This document shows, one piece after another, positions 9,375 through 24,100 of a DNA stretch of 64,000 nt (positions within the stretch are counted from its first letter, which is position 1; every line of letters begins with the position of its first letter). A program made the position numbers and the translations under genes. A model generated the notes under the pieces. The model had not been told where the DNA came from and did not search any database. It worked only from the letters and a program-made list of their open reading frames with translations. The stretch comes from Hemibagrus wyckioides (Eukaryota; Chordata; Actinopteri; Siluriformes; Bagridae), in NCBI RefSeq assembly GCF_019097595.1, contig NC_080716.1, positions 34,864,532 to 34,928,531 of the forward strand. Reading direction: 5' to 3'.

Positions 9375-12300
9375 GTGAGTAAATGTTCTCTTTGTGTCTT
9401 CATTAGAGTGAGTGGTGGGGTATAAAGTTGTTCATCTGCAGTCTGAATGTCCTGAGTGATGATCTTATTGTGTGATTAGGACATTGTGTGTACTTCAGCA
9501 TGACTGCTCAGGTGGATCAGTGTCTCCATATCTGTTATGAGAAGGGTTTAGTTTGATGTGTATCTACTCTCAGTAACTATGATAGTTCAACAGGTAAGAG
9601 TACAAGTAGAGCGAGTTTAAAACACAGGGTTTAAATCATCTGATGAGAGTAAACAAGTCTGTATTGTTGGAATCTGTACCTGATGATCATCTTCTGTTGT
9701 TTCCTGTATACAGAAACATGTTTTGTGTTAAAAAAAAATATTAAATGTAACATGATTTTAACAAAACTCTTAATTAGATTTTCTAAGAAAATAGCTCATA
9801 ACCTATATTTCCATTTTTGTTATTATTGTAGGAATAATGTTCACTTTAATACACACAAATACCAAATAAATGCACTGCATTTATAAAATAATCACAAATC
9901 ATTTTTAATGATAATCTAATTATTATTTTATGTTATAAAAATAACAGCAATTTTTGTGCAGAAACAAACACTTCTCATTAGTCCTGTAAACACACAGAGC
10001 AGTGACCGTGTTAGAGGCCTGAGAGTAGAGAGCATGTGAAGGATGTGGTTTATTTTCTATTTTCATTTAGTGATGCAAGTTGAGCTGTGAAAAAGAGGAG
10101 GAGGTGTGAAGATGGACGTGTGAAACCAACAACTAACTTTAACTGTTGATAACGTGGATAAATTTAACTCAGCTGATATCATTGACCTCTTTTTAATTCA
10201 AAAGTTGTCCAATCTGAAGACAATCATTTAAAGACAGAGTCTCCACAGCAGTCATTTGGAGACAAAACAGCTATTCAGATTGAAAAGATTTCAGAATATA
10301 CCCTCACTGGCCACTTTATCAGGAACACTATACCATCACTATTACTGGGTATATTATATATGGACAAAATAACATCACTAAATGTATAATTATTCTTATT
10401 AAAAATTTAAGTTTAATGATTTTTGCTATTCATCATCCACAGAGTTTATTTTTTTTCTGGTCAGAAGCTTCAGTTGTCACCTATGCTAGGAATATTGTCC
10501 ATAAGAGGCATAATTAAATGTTATTAATTCATAAGTGGGAATGCTGCTGCAGCAGGTTGTTATCTCTAGTAAAAAATGTGACAAGAATATATTGGGGTGC
10601 TCAGGTTTGCTCAAGACCACTATTGATATTCCTCACATTAGAAGAACCTAAAAACAAAGGAACTCTGCTGTGGTCAACTCACAGAATCATTAACACATCT
10701 TGAGGAAACACTTTATGCCAGTTATGGTTGCAATGAATCTGAAACTTATCTTGGAGACACCCAAAAACTTCCTGGACATCCACATTCAGGAAGAAAATGT
10801 GAAACTTCAGACAAGGAAAATACACCAAAATATTGTCTAGGTTTATTTACTTATTGTGTCAAATCTATCAAAAACTTATGCAGAAATAAACACTTCTCAT
10901 TAGCCTTGTACACTGACACACACAGGGCAGTGACTCTTTTAGAGGCGTGAGAACAGAGACAAGTTGGCAGCTGTGGTTTACCTTCTACTTTTTTTAATTC
11001 AGTGCTGTGTGTTCAGCAGCGAAGAAGCGGAGGAGGTGTGAAGTTGAAAATATTTGCCACATGCATCATACAGTAAAAGATGCATTAGATCAAGATGCAT
11101 TAGACCAGATCTCCCGTTTTCAAATGGTCAGCTTGGGTGAGGGGGACATGTTATGGCTGAGTAGTGTACATGTATCTATCCTCCCTCTCTCTCTCTGTCT
11201 CTCTCTGTCTCTCTCTGTCTCTCTCTCTCTCTCTGTCTTATTCTCTCCATAAGCAAACAGGAAGTGGTAAGGCTTTAACCCACACCACTGCTCTGTCAGT
11301 CAGTCATTAGAACAGCAAAATCACTCAAATACACACTAATACCTAACTAATGCTAAATCTAATCACTAAATAATTATCACTAACATTTTGTTATGGGAAT
11401 TTCAGCAGAGTGCTCCTATTTTGCTTGGTCATCTAGTTATCAAACTCTTCTCATTAGTCCTGTACACACACAGAGCAGGGACCGTGTTAGAGGCCTGAGA
11501 ACAGACAGCAGGTAACAGATGTGGTTTATTTTCTATTTTTATTTAGTGATGCAATTTCAGCTGTGAAGAAGAGGAGGAGGTGTGAAGATGAAGGTTTGAA
11601 AGCAATAACTAACTTTTACCTGTTGATAATGTGGGTAAATTTAAATCCACTGACAACATCGAACTTGTTTAAAGTCAAAAGCAGTCAGATGAAGACAAAA
11701 GAACTATTCAAAGTCATAAGGTGTCACTAAATGCCCTCATTGGCCACTTTATTAGGAAACTATTTACACCTGTGCAGGACTCCATATGGAGCTTCATCAA
11801 GATTTGACTGTTTCTGTTCCAGTTTAAAGCTTTTGGCGCTCAGCCGAACTCTCATGTTGTGGTGAAAATTATTTAGTTTCAGTTTCAGTTTCTTGACATT
11901 CTGTTTAATGTTACACAAAAAACATTGAGTGTTTGACCAAGTGGAAACTGATATCTATAATGTGTATGACATTTTCTAAAAATTTGATTTGATAAACTTT
12001 GCTTAGTCTCCAGAAAAATAAATAAATTAATTAATTAATTAATCTAAATAAAAGACAAAAAAAGGCTGTCAGAAGCAGTGGACCAATGGACCATTTATCC
12101 TGCCTCTAATCTGAATAAAACTCTACTTTATTTCTGGATATTTGGAATCGCAAACTAGCAACTTGGAGAGAAGAGCACAGAAAACGGAAGCGTGAATAAA
12201 GAGAAAATTATGAGCAAAAATAGCAGAAAGAAGTAAGTAAAGTAAAGAAAGTAAGCAAGAAAATAAAATTTAGTTTTTAATTCCTACTATTTTTGTTCTT

Positions 12301-15300
12301 TTCTTTTAGATTTCTTTGTTTAGTTTACACTACTCACAAAAAGTTAAGGATATTCGGCTTTCGGGTGAAATTTCAGGATGCACCTAAAATGCACTATAAC
12401 CTTTAAAGGTGAACTTACTTTGACCTTCTCTACACTTTTGAATGCACCTGTCCAACTGTTCAGTGTTTCAGTACTTTTTGCAGAACTTGCTGTTCTCTAA
12501 CAAGGTGCTTAATGGCAAAATTCACAACTGGTGTTTGATCCATGAATCGACCAATAAATTTTCTGGTTCAATTAGAATTAATATTTAAACAGTCGTCTTC
12601 ATCATGCTGTTCACATTTTGACATCATGAGACCAAGACCACACCTAACAACTGATCAACAGTACCTCGCCATTGTGAGGCTTCAAACAGGATGTTCTCAG
12701 AGCGAAGTGGTGACAGAGATACAGAGAGACTGGAAAAGTCACAGAAAGTCATAGAAGTGGACGTCCTTTGGCCACATCCCATGTTGATGACCGCTACATT
12801 GTGAACAGTGCCCTGCGGAACCGGATGATGGATGCCACTCAACTCCAGGCACATTTAAGGGAGGTGAGAGGCACCCAAGTGTCACGTCCGACCATTCAAA
12901 ACCATTTATATCAGCGTGGTCTGCATGCTAGATGACCTGCAAGGGTACCTGACCACACCACCAGGCACAGGCGTCATCGTCTTGCATGGGCCAGGGAGCA
13001 TTTACACTGGACGAGGGACCAGTGGGCCTCATGTGCTGTTCTCTGATAAAAGTCGATTCACGTTGAGCAGAAATGATGGCCACCAACAATGTTGGAGACG
13101 TCAAGGAGAGCGCTATGCATCAGCCACTGTTGTGTTAGTGTTACAGTCTGGGCAGGTGTGTCTACTCAACACAGAACTGCTCTACATCTTGTGAATGGTA
13201 CAGTCATTGTGCCCCTGCATGAACAACACAGGCCTAATTTCATCTTTATGGACGACAATGCTCCAGCTCATCGAGGTCGCATCGATAGGGAACGGCTCCT
13301 GGAGGCTGGGGTACCTCAAATGGAGTGGCCTGCACTTTCTCCAGACCTGAATCCCACAGAAAACCTATGGGATCAGCTGAGTCACCATGTAGAGGCTCTT
13401 AACCCTGCACCCCAGAACCTCAATGACCTGAGGGCCGCCCTTCAAGAAGAGTCGACTCGTGAACAGCATGAGACATCGTTGTCAAGCTGTAATTGATGGT
13501 CAAGGGCACATGACAAATTATTGAGACATTGACATTTTTTGTTGTGGTATACCCACCACTGTTGTTGGCTTTTGTTTCAATAAATTGTTTGAGATGAGGA
13601 AATCACCATTGCATGCTTCTACTTAAATGCCCTACTTTCATGATATAATATCACTGTAGCATGAACTTTTTACATTTTCCATAAATTTCACCCACAAGCC
13701 AAATATCCTTAACTTTTTGTGAGTAGTGTATTATATTCGTCAGGAACAGGTGGACAGTTCCCTGCCAGGCCCAGAGAGGGCGCTGGCAGGTGAATCTCAG
13801 AAGCCTGCTTCTTCATGTGTGTTTTGTGTCATGCCATTCCTATTGTTCTCCTTCCTGTTGTATCACCTGTTCCCCAATTACCTTAATGTCTAGCCCTATG
13901 AATAGGGACCCTTGTGTTCTTGTTCTTGTCGGTCATTGTTCATCTGCTCTGTGGGTTTGTCCTGTATCTGGTTATGGCATGTTCTTGCTTTTGCTAAGGA
14001 TTATGTTTAGGTTTTAGATTTCCGTTTCATTTTGATTTCAGTAACGTCATGTCTAGTGTTAGGTTAGTCTTCCCCATGTCTTGTGCTTTTAAATAAAGCA
14101 GTACTTCATTAAATCCTGCACCTGGGTCTTTCTCCATGGCATATCAGTGCATGCCACCACCACAGAAGTCCGGGTTCGCGCCCCACACGGGGCGGGGGTG
14201 CCCAGATGTTACAATAATTTTAAGACCACAATACTTATGGCGTGAAATTGATGCTGCAGTTGTGACCTGATACACATATATATCTATGTATATTTAAATA
14301 ACTCCATTTGTGATGCTCCAAGTAAAAATTAGGGTGAGGGGGGGCTGTTTTCCACTAAAAATTTAATGCACCATTTCTTAACCCTTTACATAAGATATAG
14401 AAGGAAGAGTTGGGTCACTGTCCTCATTCAGTCTTACCATGGTCTGTATTTGAATCTGTTATTAGCTCCAACCTCACTTTCAAGTAAAGTGTCTAAGATG
14501 TCAGTTAGGTTTCCTTCAGTCCATTCTTCCCTCAGTGTCCATAACACAAGTTCATAAATTGTCCACAATTTACTGTTTATGTTGTCTGGTTTCTGATATT
14601 CCTCCACACCATTCTTAAAACAAGATTCTTAACCTAAAACAACCTACAAATTGTTTCTCTGTCCTAATGGACTCTTTAAATTCTCTCTCGTTGTGATGTT
14701 ACTGCACAGAGTTATTACAGTGGACTTTCCATAACCAGCCACAAAATATCACCTACAGTGCAAAAACTGCAATAAGCCAATGGATAATAATGACATTTTT
14801 GATAAACATTTAACACAAAACTTCATATATTATTAATCCTTGTATGACCCTCATATGACCCATAATTTTGTAGCAGCAATTTTAGGATTCATCAGTAATC
14901 AGCTTCACACTCTAACACACTGTCATATATCCCACAAGCAACTGATTGTTATCAGACAAATATTCCAAAAGACAGTGTGACAATAATATAAATAAAGGAA
15001 ATGAAAAATGCTAATTGCTATAAATGATAAATGCTATATATAATAAATATTATATTTTTCATATTAAACATGAAAATGTAAGTGCACATGAAATATGAAG
15101 TATAATATTTTTAAAATTTCTAGACAAATAAATTCTTTGAACAGAAATCATGATTCCTTTTTCTTATCTTCCCATCAGCTACTCACACGAGCTCATACAT
15201 TAAACTATTACCATCACAGTGTAATTGTAATGAGTTTTAAAGAAGCAAACAAATGATGATATTAGTTTGAACATCAACGCTACAAATGTTTAAATCAGGG

Positions 15301-18300
15301 GTTCTCAACCTTTTATACTCCAAGGTCCCCTTCTTCTCCAAGTCAGTGTTTTAAGGCCACCCTAGATTCTGGTATACTGTACTTCTGCAGCAATGAGAAA
15401 CGTGTTCGTTTTTCAACCTTTTCATTAACAAAAAGCATTTGTTTGTTATTACTCTTCCACTGTAATTATTTCTGTAAACAATAAATTCAAGATTCGTGAC
15501 AAGCCTGCTGCTGTTGCTTGTGAATGATGTGGTCAATACATGGAGGGATGTTTGACAAAGCCACAAGCATGTCGTGCTCAGGGGTCAGTCTGCATCTGTG
15601 TTTTGATTTGATGGCTGTCATGGCTGAAAACCCAGCCTCACAAAGGTAGATGGTGCTGAACTGTAGCAGTACTTTCATTGCTGCATGACACACTGGATAC
15701 TCTGCAGCAGTCTCACACCAGAATGTCTCCAATGGTATTTCCGCTTTCAGAGTGCTATCAGATGATAAGTCTATGAATTCTTCCAAAAGTCTAGATGGGG
15801 AGGTAGCTGGAAGCTTTTCCTCAATGTTTTCAGTAAATGGATTTTTTTTCCAGAGATAAGAAGCTGCTTGATCCTCAGACATTGCAGGAAAATAACAGTC
15901 AAATTTCTCTGACATCTTTGAGAGGTGCACTGCAACATGGGGTTTGATGATTTCAAAATCTAGTTCCTTCTTTGCTAGAAAGGCACTAATTTGTTCAAAC
16001 GTGTCACAGGTTCCTGAAAGTGCACAGTTTTTTCTATAGTTTTAGCTTTCTTTTGAAAGCCTGAACTCGTTCATGCTGGATAATGCAGTTTAAAGATGAG
16101 AGTCAGCATTCGTCCCCGGGATAACCATCTCACCTCTGTGTGCATGAGCAGCGAGTGGTTTTCAGCACCCACCTCTGCCTAGAAGGCTGTGAATAATCTG
16201 GAGATTGTTGCTCCCCAAACATTGTAGCCTGTTGTAGAATATGATGAAGAGTAGGTTCCATATATTTTGTAGCAAGAGCATCTCTGTGAAAAAAGTAATG
16301 TGTAACAGCTTTTTATCTGCTGGACCACTCTGGAGTGCTTGTCCATCATCACTGCAACTCCGTCTGTGCAGACACCGATGCAGTTAGCCCAGTTTATTTT
16401 ATTCGATGTCATCAAATAATCCATCACTCTGAAAATATCCTTTGCCGTTGTAGTACTGCGTAGCTCCTTACAAAACAAAAAGTCCTCATGTACTTCCTTT
16501 TTCCATTCATAGCAAGCATATGTAAGCAGCTGAGACATTTTTCACACGACTCATAATTGCTGTGAAGCCATGCTGCACACTGTTCTGTGATGTCTTTGGA
16601 CATGCAGGAGATGTGGAGCTTGACTGTGTCTTTTAAAAGTGGTATTTCAGCTGCTTGCTTGGACTCTCCTCTCCAAATTCTCTCACAATTGCAGTAACAC
16701 AAGGCAAAATTAAAGAGGAGCTTTGAGGAGTTTTTTATTCACACAAGTGTTTTTTGCCACGTGTTTTTATTTCGGTCTGTGCACTAGCCAGTTGTTTTGC
16801 TTTTTGCAAATCCTTGCTTTTCTAAAAACAGCACAAACCCATAGTTAAGGTAACTGTTGTCACATTGATGGCAGTTTTTTTCTGAGTAGAAGTCTGTTTA
16901 TCGACTGACAGTTGAACTACAAATTTGTCAATTGATTGCTGTGGTGAAATGCCTGACTGAATGCTCGGTGCATGTTAACTACATTTTCGGGTTTCAGTCA
17001 AAATTAAATTAATTATTAATTTCTTATTTAAAAAAAATAGTTTTAGCATGTTATTTTTTAATTTAATGTATTAATAATAAAATTAATTACATGTAGGAAT
17101 ATATTTAAATTAATTAGTATTTTTTTCATGGCCCATCTGGAAGATCACTGAGGCCCTCTAGTGGGCCATGGCTCCCCGGTTGAGAACCCCTGGTTTAAAT
17201 GGGACATTAGAGTTGATTATCTCATATTAAATTTTTAGAGTTAATTCGGGTGGACAGGACTGTACCAACAGAGGATAGAAATTGGTGGTGGAGGGAGGGT
17301 GAGCCACTTCTAAATGAGACAATGGATCAGAATTTCTTAGTCTAAAACGAGTCTACAGACCTTTAATAAAATTAAACATTTTTAGACAACCCACACAAGC
17401 TACACAACCCACACGACACACACAACCTACACAACCCACACAACCTACATAACATACACAACCTACACGACACACACAACCTACACAACCCACACGACAC
17501 ACACAACCTACACAACCCACACGACACACACAACCTACACAACATACACAACCCACACAACATACGTACACAACCTACACAACCCACACGACACACACAA
17601 CCTACACAACATACACAACCCACACAACATACGTACACAACCCACACAACACACACAACATACGTACACAACCCACACAACACACACAACACACGTACAC
17701 AACCCACACGACACACACAACCTACACAACCCACACGACACACACAACCTACACAACATACACAACCCACACAACATATGTACACAACCCACACAACACA
17801 CACAACATACGTACACAACCCACACAACACACGTACACAACCCACACAACACACACAACATACGTACACAAGCCACACAACACACACAACATACGTACAC
17901 AACCCACACAACACACACAACATACGTACACAAGCCACACAACACACACAACATACGTACACAACCCACACAACACACACAACATACGTACACAAGCCAC
18001 ACAACACACACAACATACGTACACAACCCACACAACCCACACAACACACGTACACAACCCACACAACACACACAACACACGTACACAACCCACACAACAC
18101 ACATTAACATTTTGCCTGGGCAATGAACAATAAAAAAGTAAAGAAATAAATCCCTGCCTCTTATAAATTCTATGAAGCAGACCATCACTGCTTTAACTTC
18201 ATCAAAATAAAACAGATGTGTACAGATTGTTCTCAGTGTATGGGAGCAGACTGATAGGTGATGAGAGGAATTTAAACAGTTCTGTTTCAAACTACTACAA

Positions 18301-21097
18301 TGTATTTAAGGTCAGGATTAAAATATCCTGTAGTTATCTCTCTCTCTCTCTCTGTGTAAGAACATAACAGTGTGATAGTCCTTTGATTTTATGTCCCAGC
18401 TATCAGATTTTCAGACTTCAATTATAATATCTGCTGCATACTTGGTTACTTTTTGCAATAAAGTGAAACAAACAAATATTTTCCATATTTACATAATGTT
18501 CTGTTTGTTTCCTTTTTAGTGCTGATTTCACTTATACCAGTGGCCCAGGCTCAAGGTGATTTATATATAGTTTTTCCTTTATATTGTCTGCATTTTTAAT
18601 TTGTTTTGATGCTGAGAAGTTTGTGTACAATTTATTAATTTGTTCTTTGTTAATTAATGCAGTTTTCATAGCACTAATCAAAGGATGGCTGCAACATCAG
18701 ATTTGGATAAATAGTTTCATGCTGCTTAAAAGTCTTAACATATTAAATACAAAACAGCACAAGTTTAATGACAGCAGCACAAGAGAGCAACTGACATAAC
18801 TAGTGCTAAATAAAATGCTCCATGATGCCCCTGATTTCTTAATATTAAGCAGGTTACAGATATCAGTATCAACAAGTAACAAAAACATGTACTCATACTC
18901 ACAATATACATGATAGTAGTGTAGACTTACATACAGGGAGGAGGAGACACTCAGGGGACTTACAGCTGGAAGAAAAATAATAATGAACCCTATATAGATG
19001 AAAGGGAGAGAGACTACACAGACAGCACAAGTCAGGAGTTCAGAATCTGGTCTGTTGAAGACTCTGGAGAGACTCTCAGAGCTCAGAGATCAGTTATGCT
19101 GTTGATCTGATTTTGAGCTGTCAGTAACTGAGTCCCAGTTTCTTTAATGTTGACTTTCACTTCCCTGTCGAGTAGACAACAATTTCAAGAATCACCATAA
19201 TGTCTTTTTCAGTAACATCTGAGTTTTAGATTAAGTTTATATTAAAATTGTGGTGAATCAGTCTGATTAATAGAACACAGTGAACATTAAGAATAAACGT
19301 AATAAATCTCACCTTGTGTTGGCTCTGCCATTATCTGAAGATTACTTAAGTATTAAGTATACTTAAGTATATATTAAGTTACTTAAGTATTCTGTGATTC
19401 TGAGAGGTTTTGATGATCAGCATCATCCACATTAATGTCTGTCTAATTAGCTGAGTTAGAAATCCCTCACAGCATTTAAATACGAGCCTCATTATATTCT
19501 CTTCACTTGATTATTTTATTACTTTGTCTGCTGTCATCTTTTATAAAATGTGTGAGCACTCCTCCTTGTTTTAATGATGTTGTTTTAATGATGATGTAAT
19601 GATGATGTAATGCACAAGAGACATGCAACTATTCTTCAATTCAGCTACACATATAGTCACTGATTAGCATAATTATAGAATTACTTACATTTTATGTAAA
19701 AAAAACCTCTCAAGTGTGAGTCTCTTCTGTGGCTTTAAGGAAAATTCAAAAATCCTCTGTCATGGCTTTACTGTATGAAGTCATGTTTTTGCTCATTTAA
19801 AATAAATGCAGATATGTTCAGATGGTGGTTCAGGATTTGTGCAGGATCCATGAAATAACTAAAATCAGCAATTAGTGTTTCTACACTTCAGTCCAGTCAG
19901 GAATTTTGTTACATAAATATACTGAATATATCTCGTATTAAATGTATTTAATATTGTATTAAAATATTAGACACTGCTTATGTTGTAAAGTGAAAAGCAG
20001 CTCTGACTCCTTCATCATTTCATACCAACAGCAAAACCCAAAGCGACTGTGAGAGTGAATCCTCAGAGCTCCGTCTACACTGGAGACACCGTCACTCTGA
20101 GCTGTGAGCTGCAGCAGGAGACTGCATGGAGGTTTGAATGGTACAAAAATAATGAGTGGTTACAGAATCTGAACAGTGAACAAGAGAACACACTTACAGT
20201 GACAGTCGATAATGCAGGAGAAACAGAGTACAAGTGTCACGCAGGCAGGAGAAACCACTACACATATTACAGCTACTATAACAATGGCTACTACTTCACA
20301 GAGTTCAGTGATCCTGTCAAGATTACAGTGAGAGGTATGTCATGACTTTTTTTTTTCTCTTTTGATCATAGGTTTGTTAAAGGGGTTAGAAAAAATATTG
20401 CTTCATTACTGTAATTACTTATCATTTTAGAATGTTCCAAATCTTGAAATACTGGAAAATGTTGAAATTTATTAGTCTTTTTTTGGCCATTGAGATCCAA
20501 TACAAAAGTTTAAAATCAGTGTACTTAAGAAAAAAAAAGAATAGAGGTAAAGCTATAACTTTTTGTTTTCCAACATGTAAACGTTTTCAGGACAGAGTAG
20601 TTTATATTTTGCAGTTTTGCTGTAACATGACAAGCTGCATTTTTTAAATTTATTTATTAGTGAGAAAACAGAGAGCCTGGTGAGATACCATGTGGGCTTT
20701 TGTTCTGATTAATATCTTGTCTCTGCCCCGGTCCTGTCATTGGTTGTTGCTCTAATGTGTCTGGATTATACTTATACTACCTGTTTTTTTTAGTTTCACC
20801 ATGTCTTTGCCTTGCAACTGTCCTTACACCTGTGTGTTTAGTCTGCCTCAGCCCTGATCTAGTGTTTGTTTTTGCTTAGTTTCTGTGACAGAAAAGAAAA
20901 AAAGAAAGATGCAATGATGTTTTAAGATATGGTGTGGTCCTGGTATTCCCTATATGTTATGTCCACACAAGTATAGTAATACCTGTAAATTCTGACCTTG
21001 CGGGGACATTTTTTTGGTCCCAATGATGAAACAAGCTTGTAGTTTGTGCAGTATAAAATCTTTGCCTCTATGGAATGCGCCCATAAAATATGAAAAC

Positions 21098-21134
<37 letters not shown>

Positions 21135-24100
21135 TAAAAATTATTACTTTACTTGTAACTTGTGTTCTTCATTTAATTTTTCTCTGAGTGCTGCCCTGAC
21201 ACTGGAACATCTGGGAATTTTTTCTGTACTTTGTCTGTAAATGCAATTTCACTTATAAATGATTACAATTTTGCACTTTAACATAATATTTGTGCAAAGA
21301 AATAAAGGAGGACATTAAACCCACACAAGATGAGCATTACTTTGCCTTGGTCAAGAGCTGGCTTTTTGTAGTGGCTTTGTTTGCATTTCCAGCACTTCCA
21401 GACAGCCCATGAGTGGCCAACGTCTCCTGTACAAACACTGCTCCTGCCAGATCTTTAACCATGGCAGAGAGGTTGGAGCAGAGAACCTGCTTCTCTCCAA
21501 AATTTATCACACTGTTCTGATAATATTCAAGTCAGGTGACTGAGCTGGCCAGGGCATTTGTTAAAGTTCATAATGGCACTCCTCAAACCCAGACTTAACT
21601 GTTTTGGCTGAGTGTATGGGAACATAAACATCTTAAAAATGGCATAATTGTTTGAAACAACATTTGGATCATAGCATGCACCTGATCACTTAGAATTTCC
21701 AAATACTTGGTGGCAGTAACATGACCATGTAGACTAATGATGGCACCAGCAGAATAACAAGATTATGGCTGCCCAAATCTTCACAGATCCACCTCCCATG
21801 TTTGACAGTTGGAACCAGACAGTCCAAGTTGTTCGCTTTCCTGGGGGTTCTTTGTACATAAACTCTACCTGCTGTTAGGAGTAATATAAATGATGATTCA
21901 TCAGATCATATCACTCATTTCCTGTCTTCAGCTGTCCAGGTTTTATGATCATGACACCATGTTTTTTGTATTTTTGCATTGGTGTCTGTGATTAAGGCTT
22001 TGTGAATTTCTCTGCAGAATGTTTTTGTGGAAACAGGGTCTTTAAGGTGGATATTAAGTTCTACTCTCACTTTTGTTGCTGTAGTTCTGTGTTGTTTGGA
22101 CACAATGTGTTCAACGGTCACTATCAGTAATTTTTAAATTCCGGCCACTATTCTTCTTCTCTGATAAAGTCCTGCTATGCTTTGTATTACAGTCATAATC
22201 ATGGACATTGTTGCTCTTGAAACACCAAAGAGTTCGGCTGTAAAGGTTACAGATGTTCCTGATAAATGTGCTCCCAACATCTGTCCACTTTAGATGTCTG
22301 AAAAGTTAACCATTTCAACAATGTCTTAAATTAACCACTGCTGACCACAACTGTTTTTATACTGATATAAAAACTAGACAATGTCTAGTAATTAAAAATA
22401 AATGAATGATAATCACAACATGTATTTTTTCATAGCAGCATACACAAATGATATTAACCCTATAACAATGGGTGTTCACATTATTTTGTCCAATCCCTGT
22501 GTTCGTAAATTAGCTGATAGTGTTAATAAAAGCAATCTGTTGCATTAACTATTGCACTATTACTCTATTACACTATTATATTATCATTATAGACCATGGC
22601 AACAAATTCATAATGGCAATAAATGTGCTCTATTATTATTCTACAGCAAGACCTAAACCAGTGGCAACCATAAATCCTGATAATCAGGTGTTGAGTGGAG
22701 AGACCGTCACTCTGAGATGTGACATACAGGATGAAAGTGTCTCTAGCTGGCAGTACAGCTGGTATAAAGATGCTTCACACAGTCCTGTCAGTAGTGGACA
22801 GGTGTACAGAATCAGTGGTGTTGAAGTGACCCACACAGGTAAATACACCTGTAGAGGAGCAGAGAGAGGAGGTTCACGCTCCTCACACTCCAGTGATGCT
22901 GTTACACTGACTGTATCAGGTGAGTGTGGGGGTGTTTTTATTTCTTATTAAATATGTTTACATTATTTTTAGGGTTTAGATATTAAGCTGTCAGTAACTG
23001 AGTCCCTGTTTCTAGTAGACACCAAGATTCATCATCATGTCTTTTTCAGTAGCATCTGGGTTTTATATTAAGTTTGCACACTAACACTGCTGGGGAAATA
23101 ATCCCTGATTCACATCTGTTCTGTTGGCTATATTTCTAGTTATTAATATCTATGGTCATTTGAATACTTTATAATATTTTAGCATATAGTTTATAATATT
23201 ATATAACACCTGTCTGCAATGACTTTACTCTATAAAGTCATGTCTTTGCTCATTTTCATAAAGACACAGATATATTCAGATGGTGGTGCAGGATTAGAGC
23301 AGGATCCATAAAATAACAATCTAAAATCAGTAAATACAGTGTTTCTACACTTCAATCCATTCATGAATTTTGTTTCATAGAAAATAAACTGAATACCAGC
23401 CGTGTAAGAAAACATACAACTGTAAAATCTGGTATCAAATGTTAAATATAAATGTTTGTTTTAGACACAAAGCATCTGTTAGACACAGTGAATCTACTGC
23501 TTATGTTGTAAAGTGAAAAGCAGCTCTGACTCCTTCATCATTTCATACCAACAGCAAAACCCAAACTGACTGTGAGAGTGAATCCTCAGAGCTCCGTCTA
23601 CACTGGAGACACCGTCACTCTGAGCTGTGAGCTGCAGCAGGGGACTGGATGGGGGTTTCAGTGGTACAAAAATAATCAGTTACAGAATCTGAGCAGTGAA
23701 CAAGAGAACACACTTAAAGTGACAGAAGATAATGCAGGAGAAACAGAGTACCAGTGTAAGGCTTTCATTAGAAACTACTCCACAAAGATCAGTGATCCTG
23801 TCAAGATTACAGTAAGAGGTATGTCGTAATTTTTTTTCCTCTTTTCATCACGTGTTAGAAAGGGTGAGAAAAAATATTGCTTAATTATTGTAATACCTTG
23901 TTTTTCCTGAATGTTTAAAATAATTGTGAAATACATATTCCACTATTTAAGAAGATCCCTAAGAACAAAGCACCAATCAAAATGAAATTAAAATAAGAAA
24001 AAAAAGAAAAAGTATGTAAAATTTCTGTAATAAACTAAACAGTCTTCTTCCAGTTTTACATTTGAACAATCTTACAGATTTACAGTACGTCCAAAATTCC

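Larger units (their letters stand above)
6185..18310. repeat. Segmental duplication unit 1 (paralogous to unit 2, 28566-39915)
   Basis: Colinear matches by eye: 6185-6590 with 28566-28970; 6590-8890 with 31860-34140; 8890-9860 with 34140-35100; 9900-12327 with 35130-38212 (with indels); 13730-14190 with 38211-38597; 16228-17384 with 38598-39716; 18106-18310 with 39717-39915. Insertions private to this copy are the Tc1 at 12328-13728 and the minisatellite at 17385-18102. Confidence 0.9.

Noticed and set aside
11007..11252. acceptor-like cag followed by a short frame (LCVQQRRSGG) resembling a second signal exon
   Set aside because: Not hydrophobic, and other copies carry an in-frame TGA (cag cag tga); it belongs to the reiterated intron block.
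17353..18290. Long Cys/Val-rich open frames on the minus strand (up to 251 codons) and a Thr/His-rich one on the plus strand
   Set aside because: They are translations of the CA-rich minisatellite in several frames at once and have no start context or non-repeat protein.
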